DNA from: Thermococcus sp.
GTDB taxonomy: Archaea > Methanobacteriota_B > Thermococci > Thermococcales > Thermococcaceae
Assembly: GCA_015520705.1 (NCBI GenBank)
Contig: WAPO01000115.1
Coordinates: 1-33,989, forward strand
Length of the DNA stretch: 33,989 nucleotides
Direction: 5' to 3'
Each line of letters opens with the position of its first letter. The stretch's first letter is position 1. The notes beneath the pieces were generated by a model that saw nothing but the letters and a program-made list of their open reading frames with translations, had not been told where the DNA came from and searched no databases. The translations under genes were made by a program, and so were the position numbers. This document shows, in pieces, positions 1-7,943 of the stretch.

Positions 1-807
1 ACTGTAGCGGGGCGCCCTGTGAAAAAGCGCCAGCAGTTTCGCTTTTGACTTTTCAGCCATCTCACACGCTTCTTCCACGGTTGTGTGATAGCTCTCGCCC
101 CTGTCTTTATCATCCAGATAAGTTGCTTCGTGAATCAGCAAATCGGCCCGCTCTCCGAAAAGCCTGACCCTATCACACGGCACGGTGTCGCCGGTATAGA
201 CAACTTTAACGCCCCTCCTCCGGGGCCCCGTAACATCCTCAAGGTGGACAACCCTCCCGTTGACCTCTATGCTGCCCTCCCTCTCAAGTTTTCCGAGGAT
301 TGGCCCTTCGCTCAGGCCATACTCAGCGAGCTTCTCAGGGAGGAACCTTCCCCTCCTGTCATCTTCCTTGAAAACATAGCCCAGAGCAGGGATGCCGTGC
401 TCCACCTTAAAGCTCCATATTTCGTAGCCCTTAAACCTGAGCCTTTCCTCCCCCAGCTCATGCACATGAATTTTAAATCCAGGTCTGAAAAAGCCGCTCT
501 TAAGGAAGTTCTGAATGAACTCAAATGTGTATTTCGGCCCGTAGATGTGGAGGGGCTTTTCCCTCTTCCAGAGGGTCATCGTCTGAATCAGAGCCATGAG
601 GCCGAGGTAGTGATCGCCGTGGAAGTGAGTTATGAAAATTTTCTCAATGCGCATGGGGCTCAGCTTTGCTGTGTTGAGCTGCCTCATCGTGCCCTCGCCG
701 GCATCAAAGAGGATTACCTCCCCCTCATGGCGGAGGGCAATTGAAGGAACGTTCCTTTCCGCCGTGGGCATGATGCCCCCAGTTCCGAGAAATATCACCT
801 CAAGCAT
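1..807 (-). CDS. rnz: Ribonuclease Z (tRNA 3' endonuclease), 3' end cut off
   Basis: This gene is read from the reverse strand. The ORF track misses it because it runs off the left edge; the 85..744 plus ORF is its shadow. It starts MLEVIFLGTGG and gives 269 in-frame codons to base 1. The metallo-beta-lactamase motif HFHGDHYLG lies near residue 65. YTGDT, followed by a conserved PCD, and HEATY lie in the second half, which are the metal ligands of RNase Z. The visible end, LFHRAPRYS, corresponds to the last histidine region. Family members have about 305 residues, so roughly 40 are missing. The enzyme removes the 3' trailer from tRNA precursors in the cytoplasm. A T-rich TATA-like element (CTTTTTAC on the minus strand) lies about 28 bases before the ATG and there is no clear Shine-Dalgarno, so the mRNA may be leaderless. 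Confidence 0.93.
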   Translation of the reverse strand, partial: MLEVIFLGTGGIMPTAERNVPSIALRHEGEVILFDAGEGTMRQLNTAKLSPMRIEKIFITHFHGDHYLGLMALIQTMTLWKREKPLHIYGPKYTFEFIQNFLKSGFFRPGFKIHVHELGEERLRFKGYEIWSFKVEHGIPALGYVFKEDDRRGRFLPEKLAEYGLSEGPILGKLEREGSIEVNGRVVHLEDVTGPRRRGVKVVYTGDTVPCDRVRLFGERADLLIHEATYLDDKDRGESYHTTVEEACEMAEKSKAKLLALFHRAPRYS

Positions 808-837
808 GCTTTAGAATAAGATGGAGGGGTAAAAAGG

Positions 838-974
838 TTATCGCCTGAGCTTCAGAAGGACAATAATGAGTCCAACTGCCGACGCCGCACTCAGGGAGAG
901 GGCAATCCAGGGAATATAGCTTTTCTCCTTGGGCTCCTTGGGAGCAGCGCAAACACAGCAGCCAGCTTCCTCAT
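838..974 (-). pseudogene. Possible remnant: signal-peptide start and C-terminal anchor in different frames
   Basis: An ATG overlaps the stop of the upstream gene (ATGA), with GGTGGAGG just before it, and opens a signal-peptide-like start, MRKLAAVFALL. That frame closes after 28 codons. A second frame over the same bases reads GCCVCAAPKEP, then a hydrophobic stretch (IPWIALSLSAASAVGLIIVLL) and KLRR before TAA. This looks like the C-terminal membrane anchor of a secreted protein, but the frame has no start codon. The span of 137 bases is not a multiple of three. I infer an internally deleted or frameshifted gene for a small exported protein. Chance or a sequencing error is possible. Confidence 0.35.
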
Positions 975-1960
975 CGCCTCCACCTCAATACAAACACCAG
1001 CACGATCACTATGACCGCCGCGAGGAGAAAATTCCCCTGTCTCTCCGCTGATGTCTCAAAGAGCTCCGAAGGATTGCCCTCCACACCGCGGAAGCTCACA
1101 TTCCCCACGATTTTTCCGGAGCACGACTCACCAAGGGAAGCCAGATAGAGGGGATGCCTGACATGAACGGACTTCTCGAATACAATGCCACCCCTCAGGA
1201 GTCTGATCGAGAGATTGCCGTCCCTTAAACTGAGCCTGACTTTATACATGCCCGGAGAGAGAACCGTTTTCTCTCTATAACATGTGCAGTAGTCCTCTGA
1301 CAGGCACGGGCTTCCATTGTTTATGCTGAATATTGGACAGGGTGAGCTCTTCCAGCCGCTCACAACGTCTTTATAACCCCCCGTGTATATATAGGTGAAG
1401 TTCAGCTCAAACTCCCTCCAGTAGGTTTTGTTGGCGAACTCGAATGCTCCGATTTCCGGCTCTTTCCCCAAGCATCTACCGGGAGTTTCAGCCATGAGGG
1501 GCACTTTTCTCGGGTTTCTCTTCGAAGTGACAAATACAAACCTCTTTATTATGATCTCACAGTTTTTAGCGTTGAGCGTGATGTTCAAACTGTAGGGGCC
1601 TCTGCTGAGGTTGTAGTGAGGGAAGCCATATAAATCGCTCTCAAACAGAGGCATATACAGAGTTCCATTTGTCTCCGATGTTCCATATTCCACATAGAAC
1701 TTTCTTCCTTCCCCATCAACAAGCGCTATCTCAGTGTCAAATGTGCAGTTCCCCAGAGCGGAAACAAGGGCTCCAGCCCAGTAGAGGTAATCACTCGTAT
1801 TCAGCAGGTATCCGTTCCATCTGAAGGATGTATTCCCCATATCCGCCCACGCGAACGCTGGCATCTCAGTGATGTTGTAATTATCCGTAGAAAAGGTAAA
1901 GCTGTATGCGCTGGCCAGCGGAAGGATAAAAACCAGCAATACAAGCAGGAGTTTTCTCAT
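971..1960 (-). CDS. Secreted, C-terminally anchored protein of unknown function
   Basis: I place the start at the internal ATG giving MRKLLLVLLVFILPLASA, not the ORF-track start. It has GGTGA six bases upstream and opens directly with a signal peptide. The product is 329 residues: a signal peptide (about 1-19), an extracellular domain rich in Asn, Tyr and aromatic residues with several N-glycosylation sequons (NITE, NGTL, NGSP), and one C-terminal membrane segment (LLAAVIVIVLVFVL) followed by RWRR. Cysteines cluster in PCLSEDYCTCYRE and occur singly elsewhere, suggesting disulfides. I recognise no family. It is divergent from the TPR gene and overlaps the remnant at 838-974 by ATGA, so the two may once have been an operon. 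Confidence 0.75.
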   Translation of the reverse strand: MRKLLLVLLVFILPLASAYSFTFSTDNYNITEMPAFAWADMGNTSFRWNGYLLNTSDYLYWAGALVSALGNCTFDTEIALVDGEGRKFYVEYGTSETNGTLYMPLFESDLYGFPHYNLSRGPYSLNITLNAKNCEIIIKRFVFVTSKRNPRKVPLMAETPGRCLGKEPEIGAFEFANKTYWREFELNFTYIYTGGYKDVVSGWKSSPCPIFSINNGSPCLSEDYCTCYREKTVLSPGMYKVRLSLRDGNLSIRLLRGGIVFEKSVHVRHPLYLASLGESCSGKIVGNVSFRGVEGNPSELFETSAERQGNFLLAAVIVIVLVFVLRWRR

Positions 1961-2022
1961 CGATCTCACCTTCAATAATTTCCAGATTACTTTAAGCAAT
2001 AAAACTTAAAAGCTTTGCTCAG

Positions 2023-2044
2023 GTGCATAAAGTTAAATATGCAC
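2023..2044. promoter_or_regulatory. Inverted repeat GTGCATA-N8-TATGCAC between divergent genes
   Basis: This is a perfect 7-base inverted repeat with an 8-base A/T-rich spacer (AAGTTAAA). It sits in the short divergent spacer between the secreted-protein gene and the TPR gene. CTTAAAAG at about 2005-2012 can serve as a TATA element on either strand, which would place the repeat over the expected TPR transcription start and behind the leftward promoter. This is typical operator geometry. The regulator is unknown. Confidence 0.45.
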
Positions 2045-2071
2045 GGAACCAAAATATGATGAGGTGGAAAC

Positions 2072-3031
2072 ATGGAGGAGATACTCAAGGCAATAGAGGA
2101 GAGGGACACAAAAAAGGTTGCAACCCTTCTATACTATAAGATGGACGAGCTGAGCGATGAAGACCTGAATGAGGTTCTCGAAAAAGCCGAGAAGCTGGCC
2201 CTTGAAAGTGGAGATTTTGAGCTGTACAAGCTCGTTGTGTATTACTATCATGAGCTTCTGGAAACTGACAAGATAACCGAGTTTGAAAGGATTGCCGAAG
2301 AAACTGATTCTTTCAATGTTAAGTTCAACCTCGCAGACCTATACTTCCTGATCGGAGAATTTGAGAAGAGTCTCGACCTGTACAGACAGCTTCTGGAGGA
2401 GGAAACGGAGAAAGGCAACAGGGAGAACATCGCAAAGATATACTATAATCTGGGGCTGATTCATGAGGAACTGCAGGAATATGAGAAGGCCCTTGAGCTG
2501 ATGGAGAAGGCAGAGGAAATCCTCAAAGAGCTGGGGAAGGAAGATGAGCTCCTCCATGTGAAGATATACAGAGGTTATATCAAGTTTGAGATGGGTGAAA
2601 AAAGCGAGGCAAAGGCTGATCTTGCAGATGTCCTGAGACAGGTGCGCGATAAGCCCTCCCTGAAAGCACAGATACACCTGGCATATGAGGAAATCTTTGA
2701 AGATGAGGACAACTACGAAGCGGCCATTCAGGAATGCTTCTATGCCATGCTCGAAGCCAAGGGCTCCGAATATGAAGATGTGGCCTTCGATGCCTTCATA
2801 GACGTAATCTGGCAGCTTATGGTGGAGGATGATTTTGAAAGGATATACAGGAACATGGACATGTTTTCAAGGGGAATACCAGAGATGGCTGACTTTTTTG
2901 AGGCGGTGAAGGCGATAGCCCTCTATAAGGGCGGAAAAATTGGCCTTGAAAAAGCGAGCGAAGCAGTCTCCAAGGTTGAAGACAGGCGGCTGCTTGATCT
3001 CCTTGAGTTCCTCACCGAGGCTGAGGCATAA
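2072..3031 (+). CDS. Tetratricopeptide-repeat protein
   Basis: The 319-residue, acidic, all-helical product has no signal peptide or membrane segment. TPR-like units are clear at about residues 80-115 (FNLADLYFLIGEFEKSLDLY) and 118-152 (AKIYYNLGLIHEELQEYEKA), with weaker repeats on both sides. Such proteins are cytoplasmic scaffolds for protein-protein contacts; the partner cannot be deduced. The start ATG has GAGGTGG four bases upstream. The GNAT acetyltransferase begins 12 bases after the stop and has its own GGTGG, so the two are probably cotranscribed. Confidence 0.85.
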   Translation: MEEILKAIEERDTKKVATLLYYKMDELSDEDLNEVLEKAEKLALESGDFELYKLVVYYYHELLETDKITEFERIAEETDSFNVKFNLADLYFLIGEFEKSLDLYRQLLEEETEKGNRENIAKIYYNLGLIHEELQEYEKALELMEKAEEILKELGKEDELLHVKIYRGYIKFEMGEKSEAKADLADVLRQVRDKPSLKAQIHLAYEEIFEDEDNYEAAIQECFYAMLEAKGSEYEDVAFDAFIDVIWQLMVEDDFERIYRNMDMFSRGIPEMADFFEAVKAIALYKGGKIGLEKASEAVSKVEDRRLLDLLEFLTEAEA

Positions 3032-3043
3032 ATTGGTGGTTTT

Positions 3044-3961
3044 ATGGAGATAAGGTACGGGAGGCTTGAAGACACCGCCGGAATCACCGAAGTCCACTGC
3101 TCGGATGTGGATGAGTGGCACCACTACAAGAACGGCAAAAGAACTGTGAAGGCCACGTATGAAGAGCTGAGCATACTTGAAAGGTACCTCCACGGCGGGC
3201 CATGGATGAGCGTGGAGAGCTGTGCGGTTCATCTGAACAGCCTCCTGCTTGAGGGGAACATCATCGCCGTTGCTGAAATTGACGGAAAAATCGTGGGGGA
3301 GGCAGAGCTCCTCATAAGCGAGGAAATGGTTAATGGAGAGCCCCACATGGTAGGGCATGTAGATGTTATTGAAGTCCACAGGGATTTCAGAAAACGGGGC
3401 ATTGGAAGGGCACTTATGGAGTTTCTGGAAAAAACCGCGAGGGAGAGGGGCTGCGACATGCTGACCGTAACCCCAGAGGAGAGAGCACTCCCCTTCTATG
3501 CAAAACTCGGGATTACCGAGGTCATCCACAGGGGCATCATGGTGGATTTTAATCTCGAAGAGTTTCCATCCAGAGGGGTTAAAGTTCGGAGCAGAGGGCT
3601 TGAGTGGGAGGAACTCAGGAGAAAAGAAATGCTGCTGGGGAGGTTTCAGAGCTCATACGACCACTGGTTTACAGCATTCAGGGATAGAACGGCTGGAGTT
3701 GACGACAGGCTTTATTTCGAGAGCGGCGAATTTGGAGAAACACTCTACATCCTTGAGAGCAGCTTCTTCGGTGGAGATATCGCAACTGCCTATGCATGGG
3801 GAAACACTGCTCTGGAAGCTCTCCTGATTCTTGGAAGCAGGGCAAGGAAAGCAGGATTCAAAAAGCTGAGGACCCTCATAAGGGAGCGGGATTACGAATC
3901 CGTAAAAGGCCTTAAGCCCGCGGTGCTTGGAAAGAGCGTTATCCTCGCAAAAAGGCTCTGA
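3044..3961 (+). CDS. GNAT-family N-acetyltransferase
   Basis: The product has 305 residues. The N-terminal half is a GNAT fold: VGHVDVIEVHRDFRKRGIGRAL at about 103-124 has the acetyl-CoA pyrophosphate loop (R-x-x-G-x-G), followed by the usual helix and ERALPFYAKLG near the end of the domain. The last 130 residues form a further domain I do not recognise, perhaps a second, degenerate GNAT lobe. It should transfer an acetyl group from acetyl-CoA to an amine; the substrate is unknown. The gene lies 12 bases downstream of the TPR gene. Confidence 0.85.
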   Translation: MEIRYGRLEDTAGITEVHCSDVDEWHHYKNGKRTVKATYEELSILERYLHGGPWMSVESCAVHLNSLLLEGNIIAVAEIDGKIVGEAELLISEEMVNGEPHMVGHVDVIEVHRDFRKRGIGRALMEFLEKTARERGCDMLTVTPEERALPFYAKLGITEVIHRGIMVDFNLEEFPSRGVKVRSRGLEWEELRRKEMLLGRFQSSYDHWFTAFRDRTAGVDDRLYFESGEFGETLYILESSFFGGDIATAYAWGNTALEALLILGSRARKAGFKKLRTLIRERDYESVKGLKPAVLGKSVILAKRL

Positions 3962-4032
3962 GCCGCTTCAGATCCCCCACTTATTCTATCTTAGAGTCCC
4001 CGATAAGTTGCATCAAAACCGATCTAAAGAGG

Positions 4033-4072
4033 GTTTATAACCTTAGGATTACGTTTCCAAAGGTTTATTTTA
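4033..4072 (+). promoter_or_regulatory. hypCD promoter with SurR-like half-motif GTTTATAAC
   Basis: GTTTATAAC (4033-4041) fits the core SurR motif GTTn3AAC but lacks the third GTT five bases on. A TATA-like GTTTATTTTA follows at 4063-4072, about 35 bases before the hypC ATG. The spacing from core to TATA (about 22 bases) resembles that at hypF. SurR control is inferred from the motif. GTTTATAAC could itself be a TATA element. Confidence 0.4.
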
Positions 4073-4105
4073 CCCCTCCTGAATTTAGATATAGAGGTGA
4101 GGGGA

Positions 4106-4330
4106 ATGTGTCTTGCAGTTCCAGCAAAGATTGTGGAAATCAAGGATAAAGTCGCCATCGTAGACTTTGGCGGCATCAAGAGGGAGGCGAGGCTCGACCT
4201 GCTGCCGAATGTTAAGGTCGGGGATTACGTTATAGTCCATACGGGATTTGCCATTGAGAAGCTTGACGAAAAACAGGCCCTTGAAAGCCTGAAAGCATGG
4301 GAAGAAATCATGCAGGTTCTGGGGGAGTGA
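4106..4330 (+). CDS. hypC: Hydrogenase maturation factor HypC
   Basis: The product is a 74-residue OB-fold chaperone beginning MCLAVPAKIVEI. Cys2 is the functional residue that carries the Fe(CN)2CO precursor together with HypD. I chose the ATG at 4106 over the GTG at 4097 because HypC must begin Met-Cys and GAGGTGAGGGG lies directly upstream. It is the first gene of a hypC-hypD operon; the hypD start follows the stop by two bases. It acts in the cytoplasm in [NiFe]-hydrogenase cofactor assembly. Confidence 0.96.
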   Translation: MCLAVPAKIVEIKDKVAIVDFGGIKREARLDLLPNVKVGDYVIVHTGFAIEKLDEKQALESLKAWEEIMQVLGE

Positions 4331-4332
4331 GG

Positions 4333-5445
4333 ATGCTCGATCTGAAGGTCTTTGAAAACCGCGAGCTGGCCCAGAAGGTTCTTCAGGCCATCAGAAGAGA
4401 GGCCGGGAGGATAGAGAGGGAAGTCAGGCTGATGCATGTGTGCGGGACGCACGAGGACACGGTGACGAGGAGCGGAATACGCTCTCTCCTGCCCGAGAAC
4501 GTTAAAATCGTCAGCGGGCCGGGCTGTCCTGTCTGCATTACACCCGTCGAGGACATTGTAAAGATGCAGGAGATAATGAGGAAGGCCAGAGAGGAAGGAG
4601 AGGACATAATCCTGACAACCTTCGGGGATATGTATAAGATTCCAACGCCGAAGGGGAGCTTTTCAGACCTCAAAAGCGAGGGCTACGATGTGAGAATCGT
4701 CTATTCAATCTACGACACCTACAGGATGGCAAAGGAGAACCCAGACAGGCTTGTTGTCCACTTCTCCCCGGGTTTTGAGACAACAACAGCACCTGCAGCA
4801 GGGATGCTCGAAACTGCCGTTGATGAAAATCTGGAGAACTTCAAAATCTACTCCGTTCACAGACTGACCCCTCCGGCAGTTGAGGCCCTCGTCAAACAGG
4901 GGACGAACTTCGACGGCCTCATCGCTCCTGGCCACGTCTCTACTATAATTGGAGTCAAGGGATGGGAGTACATAACAAGGGAATACGGCGTTCCGCAGGT
5001 TATAGCCGGATTCGAACCCGTGGATTTCCTGATGGGGATTCTGCTCCTCCTCAGAATGATAAGGAAGGGAGAGGCTAAAATCGAAAACGAATACACGAGG
5101 GCGGTCAGATACGAGGGTAACGTAAAGGCACAGGAGCTCATAGGCAAATTCTTTGAGGTGAAAGATGCCAAATGGAGAGCCTTAGGCGTCATTCCAGAGA
5201 GCGGGCTTGAGCTCAGAGATGAGTGGAAGGAATTAGACATCCAGAATCTATATCCTGTTGATGTTCCAAAACTGCCCGACCTTGAGAAAGGCTGCCTCTG
5301 CGGGGCTGTTCTCAGGGGAATGGCTCTCCCAACAGACTGCAAGCTCTTCGGGAAGGAATGCACCCCGAGGCATCCTGTCGGGCCGTGTATGGTATCCTAC
5401 GAGGGAACATGCAGCATATTCTACAAATACGGTGCTTTGTTCTAA
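4333..5445 (+). CDS. hypD: Hydrogenase maturation protein HypD
   Basis: The product has 370 residues, the family's usual size. Motifs are HVCGTHED (Cys37), SGPGCPVC (Cys65, Cys68) and FSPGFETTTAP. The C-terminal cysteine region (GCLCG, TDCKLFGKEC, GPCMVSYEGTC) binds a [4Fe-4S] cluster. With HypC it forms the scaffold on which iron receives CN and CO ligands. The start at 4333 follows GGGGGAGTGAGG and lies two bases after the hypC stop; the longer ORF-track start would overlap hypC. Confidence 0.97.
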   Translation: MLDLKVFENRELAQKVLQAIRREAGRIEREVRLMHVCGTHEDTVTRSGIRSLLPENVKIVSGPGCPVCITPVEDIVKMQEIMRKAREEGEDIILTTFGDMYKIPTPKGSFSDLKSEGYDVRIVYSIYDTYRMAKENPDRLVVHFSPGFETTTAPAAGMLETAVDENLENFKIYSVHRLTPPAVEALVKQGTNFDGLIAPGHVSTIIGVKGWEYITREYGVPQVIAGFEPVDFLMGILLLLRMIRKGEAKIENEYTRAVRYEGNVKAQELIGKFFEVKDAKWRALGVIPESGLELRDEWKELDIQNLYPVDVPKLPDLEKGCLCGAVLRGMALPTDCKLFGKECTPRHPVGPCMVSYEGTCSIFYKYGALF

Positions 5446-5474
5446 GGCAACCTTTGGTTTAAAACTCCCCTCTA

Positions 5475-5507
5475 GTTTTTAACTTTTGGTTTTAGAAACC
5501 TATAAAT
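5475..5507 (+). promoter_or_regulatory. hypF promoter with full SurR-type site upstream of TATA
   Basis: GTTTTTAACTTTTGGTT (5475-5491) matches GTTn3AACn5GTT at every fixed base. TATAAAT (5501-5507) follows ten bases later, and the hypF ATG is at 5540 with GGTGA at 5531. SurR is a redox-sensing ArsR-fold regulator of Thermococcales that activates hydrogenase genes when sulfur is absent. A site just upstream of TATA fits activation. The motif match is direct; binding is inferred. Confidence 0.65.
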
Positions 5508-5539
5508 GCTCCAAAAGAGAAGAAAAAAGCGGTGAGAAG

Positions 5540-7852
5540 ATGAAAAGCTATCACATTCACGTGGAGGGCATAGTCCAGGGAGTTGGCTTCAGGCCCTTCG
5601 TTTATAGAATAGCGCATGAAAACGACCTCAGAGGATACGTTAAGAACCTCGGCGATGCCGGCGTTGAGATAGTGATTGAGGGGAAAGAAGAGGACATTAG
5701 GAAGTTTCTCAGAGATTTAAAGGAGAAGAAGCCGCCTCTCGCCAGAATTGAGAGGATAAAGAAAAAGGAAATCCCCCCACAGGGCTTTGACAGATTCTAC
5801 ATAGAAAAGAGCTCTCAGAAGGGAGCAGGTGGAGACTCCATAATCCCGCCTGATGTTGCTATATGCGATGACTGCATCAGGGAGCTGTTTGATCCGGCAG
5901 ATAAACGCTACATGTATCCCTTTATTGTGTGCACCAACTGCGGCCCGCGCTTTACCATAATTGAAGACCTCCCCTACGACAGGGAGAACACCACAATGAG
6001 AGAGTTTGATATGTGCGATTTCTGCGAGAGTGAATACAGAGACCCGCTGAACAGGAGATATCACGCCGAACCTGTCTGCTGTCCGGTCTGCGGGCCGAGC
6101 TACAGGCTCTACACGAACAGTGGAGAGGAAATAACAGGAGACCCCCTCAAAAAAGCCGCCCGGCTGATAGACGAGGGCTACATCGTTGCCATCAAGGGGA
6201 TCGGCGGAATTCATCTGGCCTGTGATGCGACGAACGAGCAGGCTGTTGAGGAGCTCAGGAGGAGGACGTTCAGGCCCCAGAAACCCTTCGCTCTGATGGC
6301 CAGAGATCTGGAGACCATCGAAAGTTTCGCCATACTCGATGAAGATGAGAGGACAGAGCTAACCAGCTACAGAAGGCCCATACTGATCCTCAGAAAGAAG
6401 GACCCATTTCCCCTTCCCGAGAAGCTCGCCCCGGGTCTGCACACAATCGGCGTTATGCTGCCTTACGCTGGAACACATTACATACTCTTCCACTGGTCAA
6501 AGAGCCCCGTTTATGTTATGACTTCGGCCAACTATCCCGGTCTGCCAATGGCGAAGGACAACGAGAGCGCATTTGAAGAGCTCAGGAATCTGGCAGACTA
6601 CTTCCTGCTCCACAACAGGAAGATTCTCAACAGAGCAGATGACAGCGTTGCCCGCTTCGTCAACGGAAAGAGGGCCGTTATAAGGCGCTCCCGTGGATTT
6701 GTTCCCCTCCCAATCGATATACCCTTCACCTACACAGGACTGGCGCTCGGGGCCGAGCTCATGAACGCCTTTGGGGTTGCCAAAAACGGCAGGGTCTATC
6801 CCAGCCAGTATATAGGCAACACAGGAAAATTAGAGGTGCTGAACTTTATGAGGGAGGCAATAGAACACTTTAAGAAGATACTCAGGGTCGGAAAGCTGGA
6901 TTTAGTAATAGCAGACCTCCATCCAACCTACAACACAACGAAGCTCGGCATGGAGCTGGCAGAGGAATCTGGCACGGAATTCCTGCAGGTTCAGCACCAC
7001 TACGCCCACGCAGCCTCGATAATGGCGGAGCACGGCCTTGATGAAATCATAGGAATAGCCCTCGACGGTGTGGGGTATGGAACCGACGGAAATGTATGGG
7101 GCGGAGAGGTGATATACCTCAGCTATGAGGATGTTGAGAGGCTTGCCCACATTGATTATTATCCGCTCCCCGGAGGCGATCTGGCGAGCTACTACCCGTT
7201 GAGAGCCCTCATGGGCGTGCTGAGCAAACTCTACCCAGTTGAGGAAGTGCGGGGGATAATTCAGAAGCACTGTCCCAGAGCCATTGAGAGCCTTAAATAC
7301 GGAGAGGTGGAGTTCAACGTCATACTGAACCAGCTCACAAGAGGGATAAACGTCTCATACGCCTCCTCAACGGGGAGAATTCTCGATGCCTTTTCAGTTC
7401 TCCTCAACGTCGCATACCGGAGAACGTATGAGGGAGAGCCCGCGATGAAGCTTGAGAGTCTCGCGCTCAAGGGCAAAAACGACCTCGGCTTCCGTGTGCC
7501 CGTTGAAGGAGAGACAATAAAAATCGAAGAGCTTTTCATACAGGCTCTGGAGAGCAGGGCAAACCCCGCTGACATAGCATACAGCGTTCATTTAGCCCTT
7601 GGAAGGGCTTTCGGAGAGATAGCAATTGAAAAGGCCGGGGAGTTCGGGGTCAGGGCAATTGGCATCAGCGGTGGAGTTGCCTACAACGAGCTGATTGTCA
7701 AGACCATCAGAAAGATGACCGAAACAAACGGCCTGAAGTTCTACTCGACATATGAGGTGCCGAGAGGTGACAACGGAATAAACGTCGGGCAGGCGTTCCT
7801 TGGAGGCCTATACCTCGAAGGGTATTTAAGTAGGGAAGACCTGATGATGTGA
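5540..7852 (+). CDS. hypF: Carbamoyltransferase HypF
   Basis: The product has 770 residues and makes the cyanide ligand precursor by moving the carbamoyl group of carbamoyl phosphate (via carbamoyl-AMP) to the HypE C-terminal cysteine. Domains in order: acylphosphatase (1-90, HVEGIVQGVGFRPFVYR), two zinc fingers (about 105-200: CDDCIRELF, CTNCGPRF, CDFCESEY, CCPVCGP), YrdC-like (about 200-380), and a Kae1-like domain (about 390-770) with HHYAHAASIMAEH and SGGVAYNELI. The ORF-track start at 5486 lies inside the SurR site and before the TATA box. The ATG at 5540, preceded by GGTGA, starts the acylphosphatase domain at its usual place. Confidence 0.97.
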   Translation: MKSYHIHVEGIVQGVGFRPFVYRIAHENDLRGYVKNLGDAGVEIVIEGKEEDIRKFLRDLKEKKPPLARIERIKKKEIPPQGFDRFYIEKSSQKGAGGDSIIPPDVAICDDCIRELFDPADKRYMYPFIVCTNCGPRFTIIEDLPYDRENTTMREFDMCDFCESEYRDPLNRRYHAEPVCCPVCGPSYRLYTNSGEEITGDPLKKAARLIDEGYIVAIKGIGGIHLACDATNEQAVEELRRRTFRPQKPFALMARDLETIESFAILDEDERTELTSYRRPILILRKKDPFPLPEKLAPGLHTIGVMLPYAGTHYILFHWSKSPVYVMTSANYPGLPMAKDNESAFEELRNLADYFLLHNRKILNRADDSVARFVNGKRAVIRRSRGFVPLPIDIPFTYTGLALGAELMNAFGVAKNGRVYPSQYIGNTGKLEVLNFMREAIEHFKKILRVGKLDLVIADLHPTYNTTKLGMELAEESGTEFLQVQHHYAHAASIMAEHGLDEIIGIALDGVGYGTDGNVWGGEVIYLSYEDVERLAHIDYYPLPGGDLASYYPLRALMGVLSKLYPVEEVRGIIQKHCPRAIESLKYGEVEFNVILNQLTRGINVSYASSTGRILDAFSVLLNVAYRRTYEGEPAMKLESLALKGKNDLGFRVPVEGETIKIEELFIQALESRANPADIAYSVHLALGRAFGEIAIEKAGEFGVRAIGISGGVAYNELIVKTIRKMTETNGLKFYSTYEVPRGDNGINVGQAFLGGLYLEGYLSREDLMM

Positions 7853-7865
7853 GGAAAGGATTTAA

Positions 7866-7878
7866 CTGAGAAACTCAG
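7866..7878. promoter_or_regulatory. Short perfect hairpin CTGAG-AAA-CTCAG before hypE
   Basis: A five-base-pair perfect inverted repeat with a three-base loop lies in the 91-base hypF-hypE spacer. No T-run follows it, so it is not an obvious terminator. It may be an mRNA hairpin or an operator, or chance. Confidence 0.2.
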
Positions 7879-7943
7879 AATAAGGGTGGGGGATAACGGT
7901 TCCAATATGAGTCTAGGAGAATTGAAATACTGGGGGTGTGAGC

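Noticed and set aside
85-744. 219-residue plus-strand ORF in the track
   Set aside because: The opposite strand encodes RNase Z with all motifs over the same bases. The ORF has no recognisable domain and no ribosome site.
2055-2061. ATGATGA as the C box of a C/D guide RNA
   Set aside because: No CTGA D box follows within the usual 50-60 bases, and the sequence forms the TPR gene's leader.
4857-5363. 168-residue minus-strand ORF opposite hypD
   Set aside because: It is serine/proline-rich, as expected for a shadow frame. hypD on the other strand is certain.
5486-5539. N-terminal extension of HypF from the ORF-track start
   Set aside because: It overlaps the SurR-type site and TATA element. 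The ATG at 5540 has a ribosome site and starts the acylphosphatase domain correctly.
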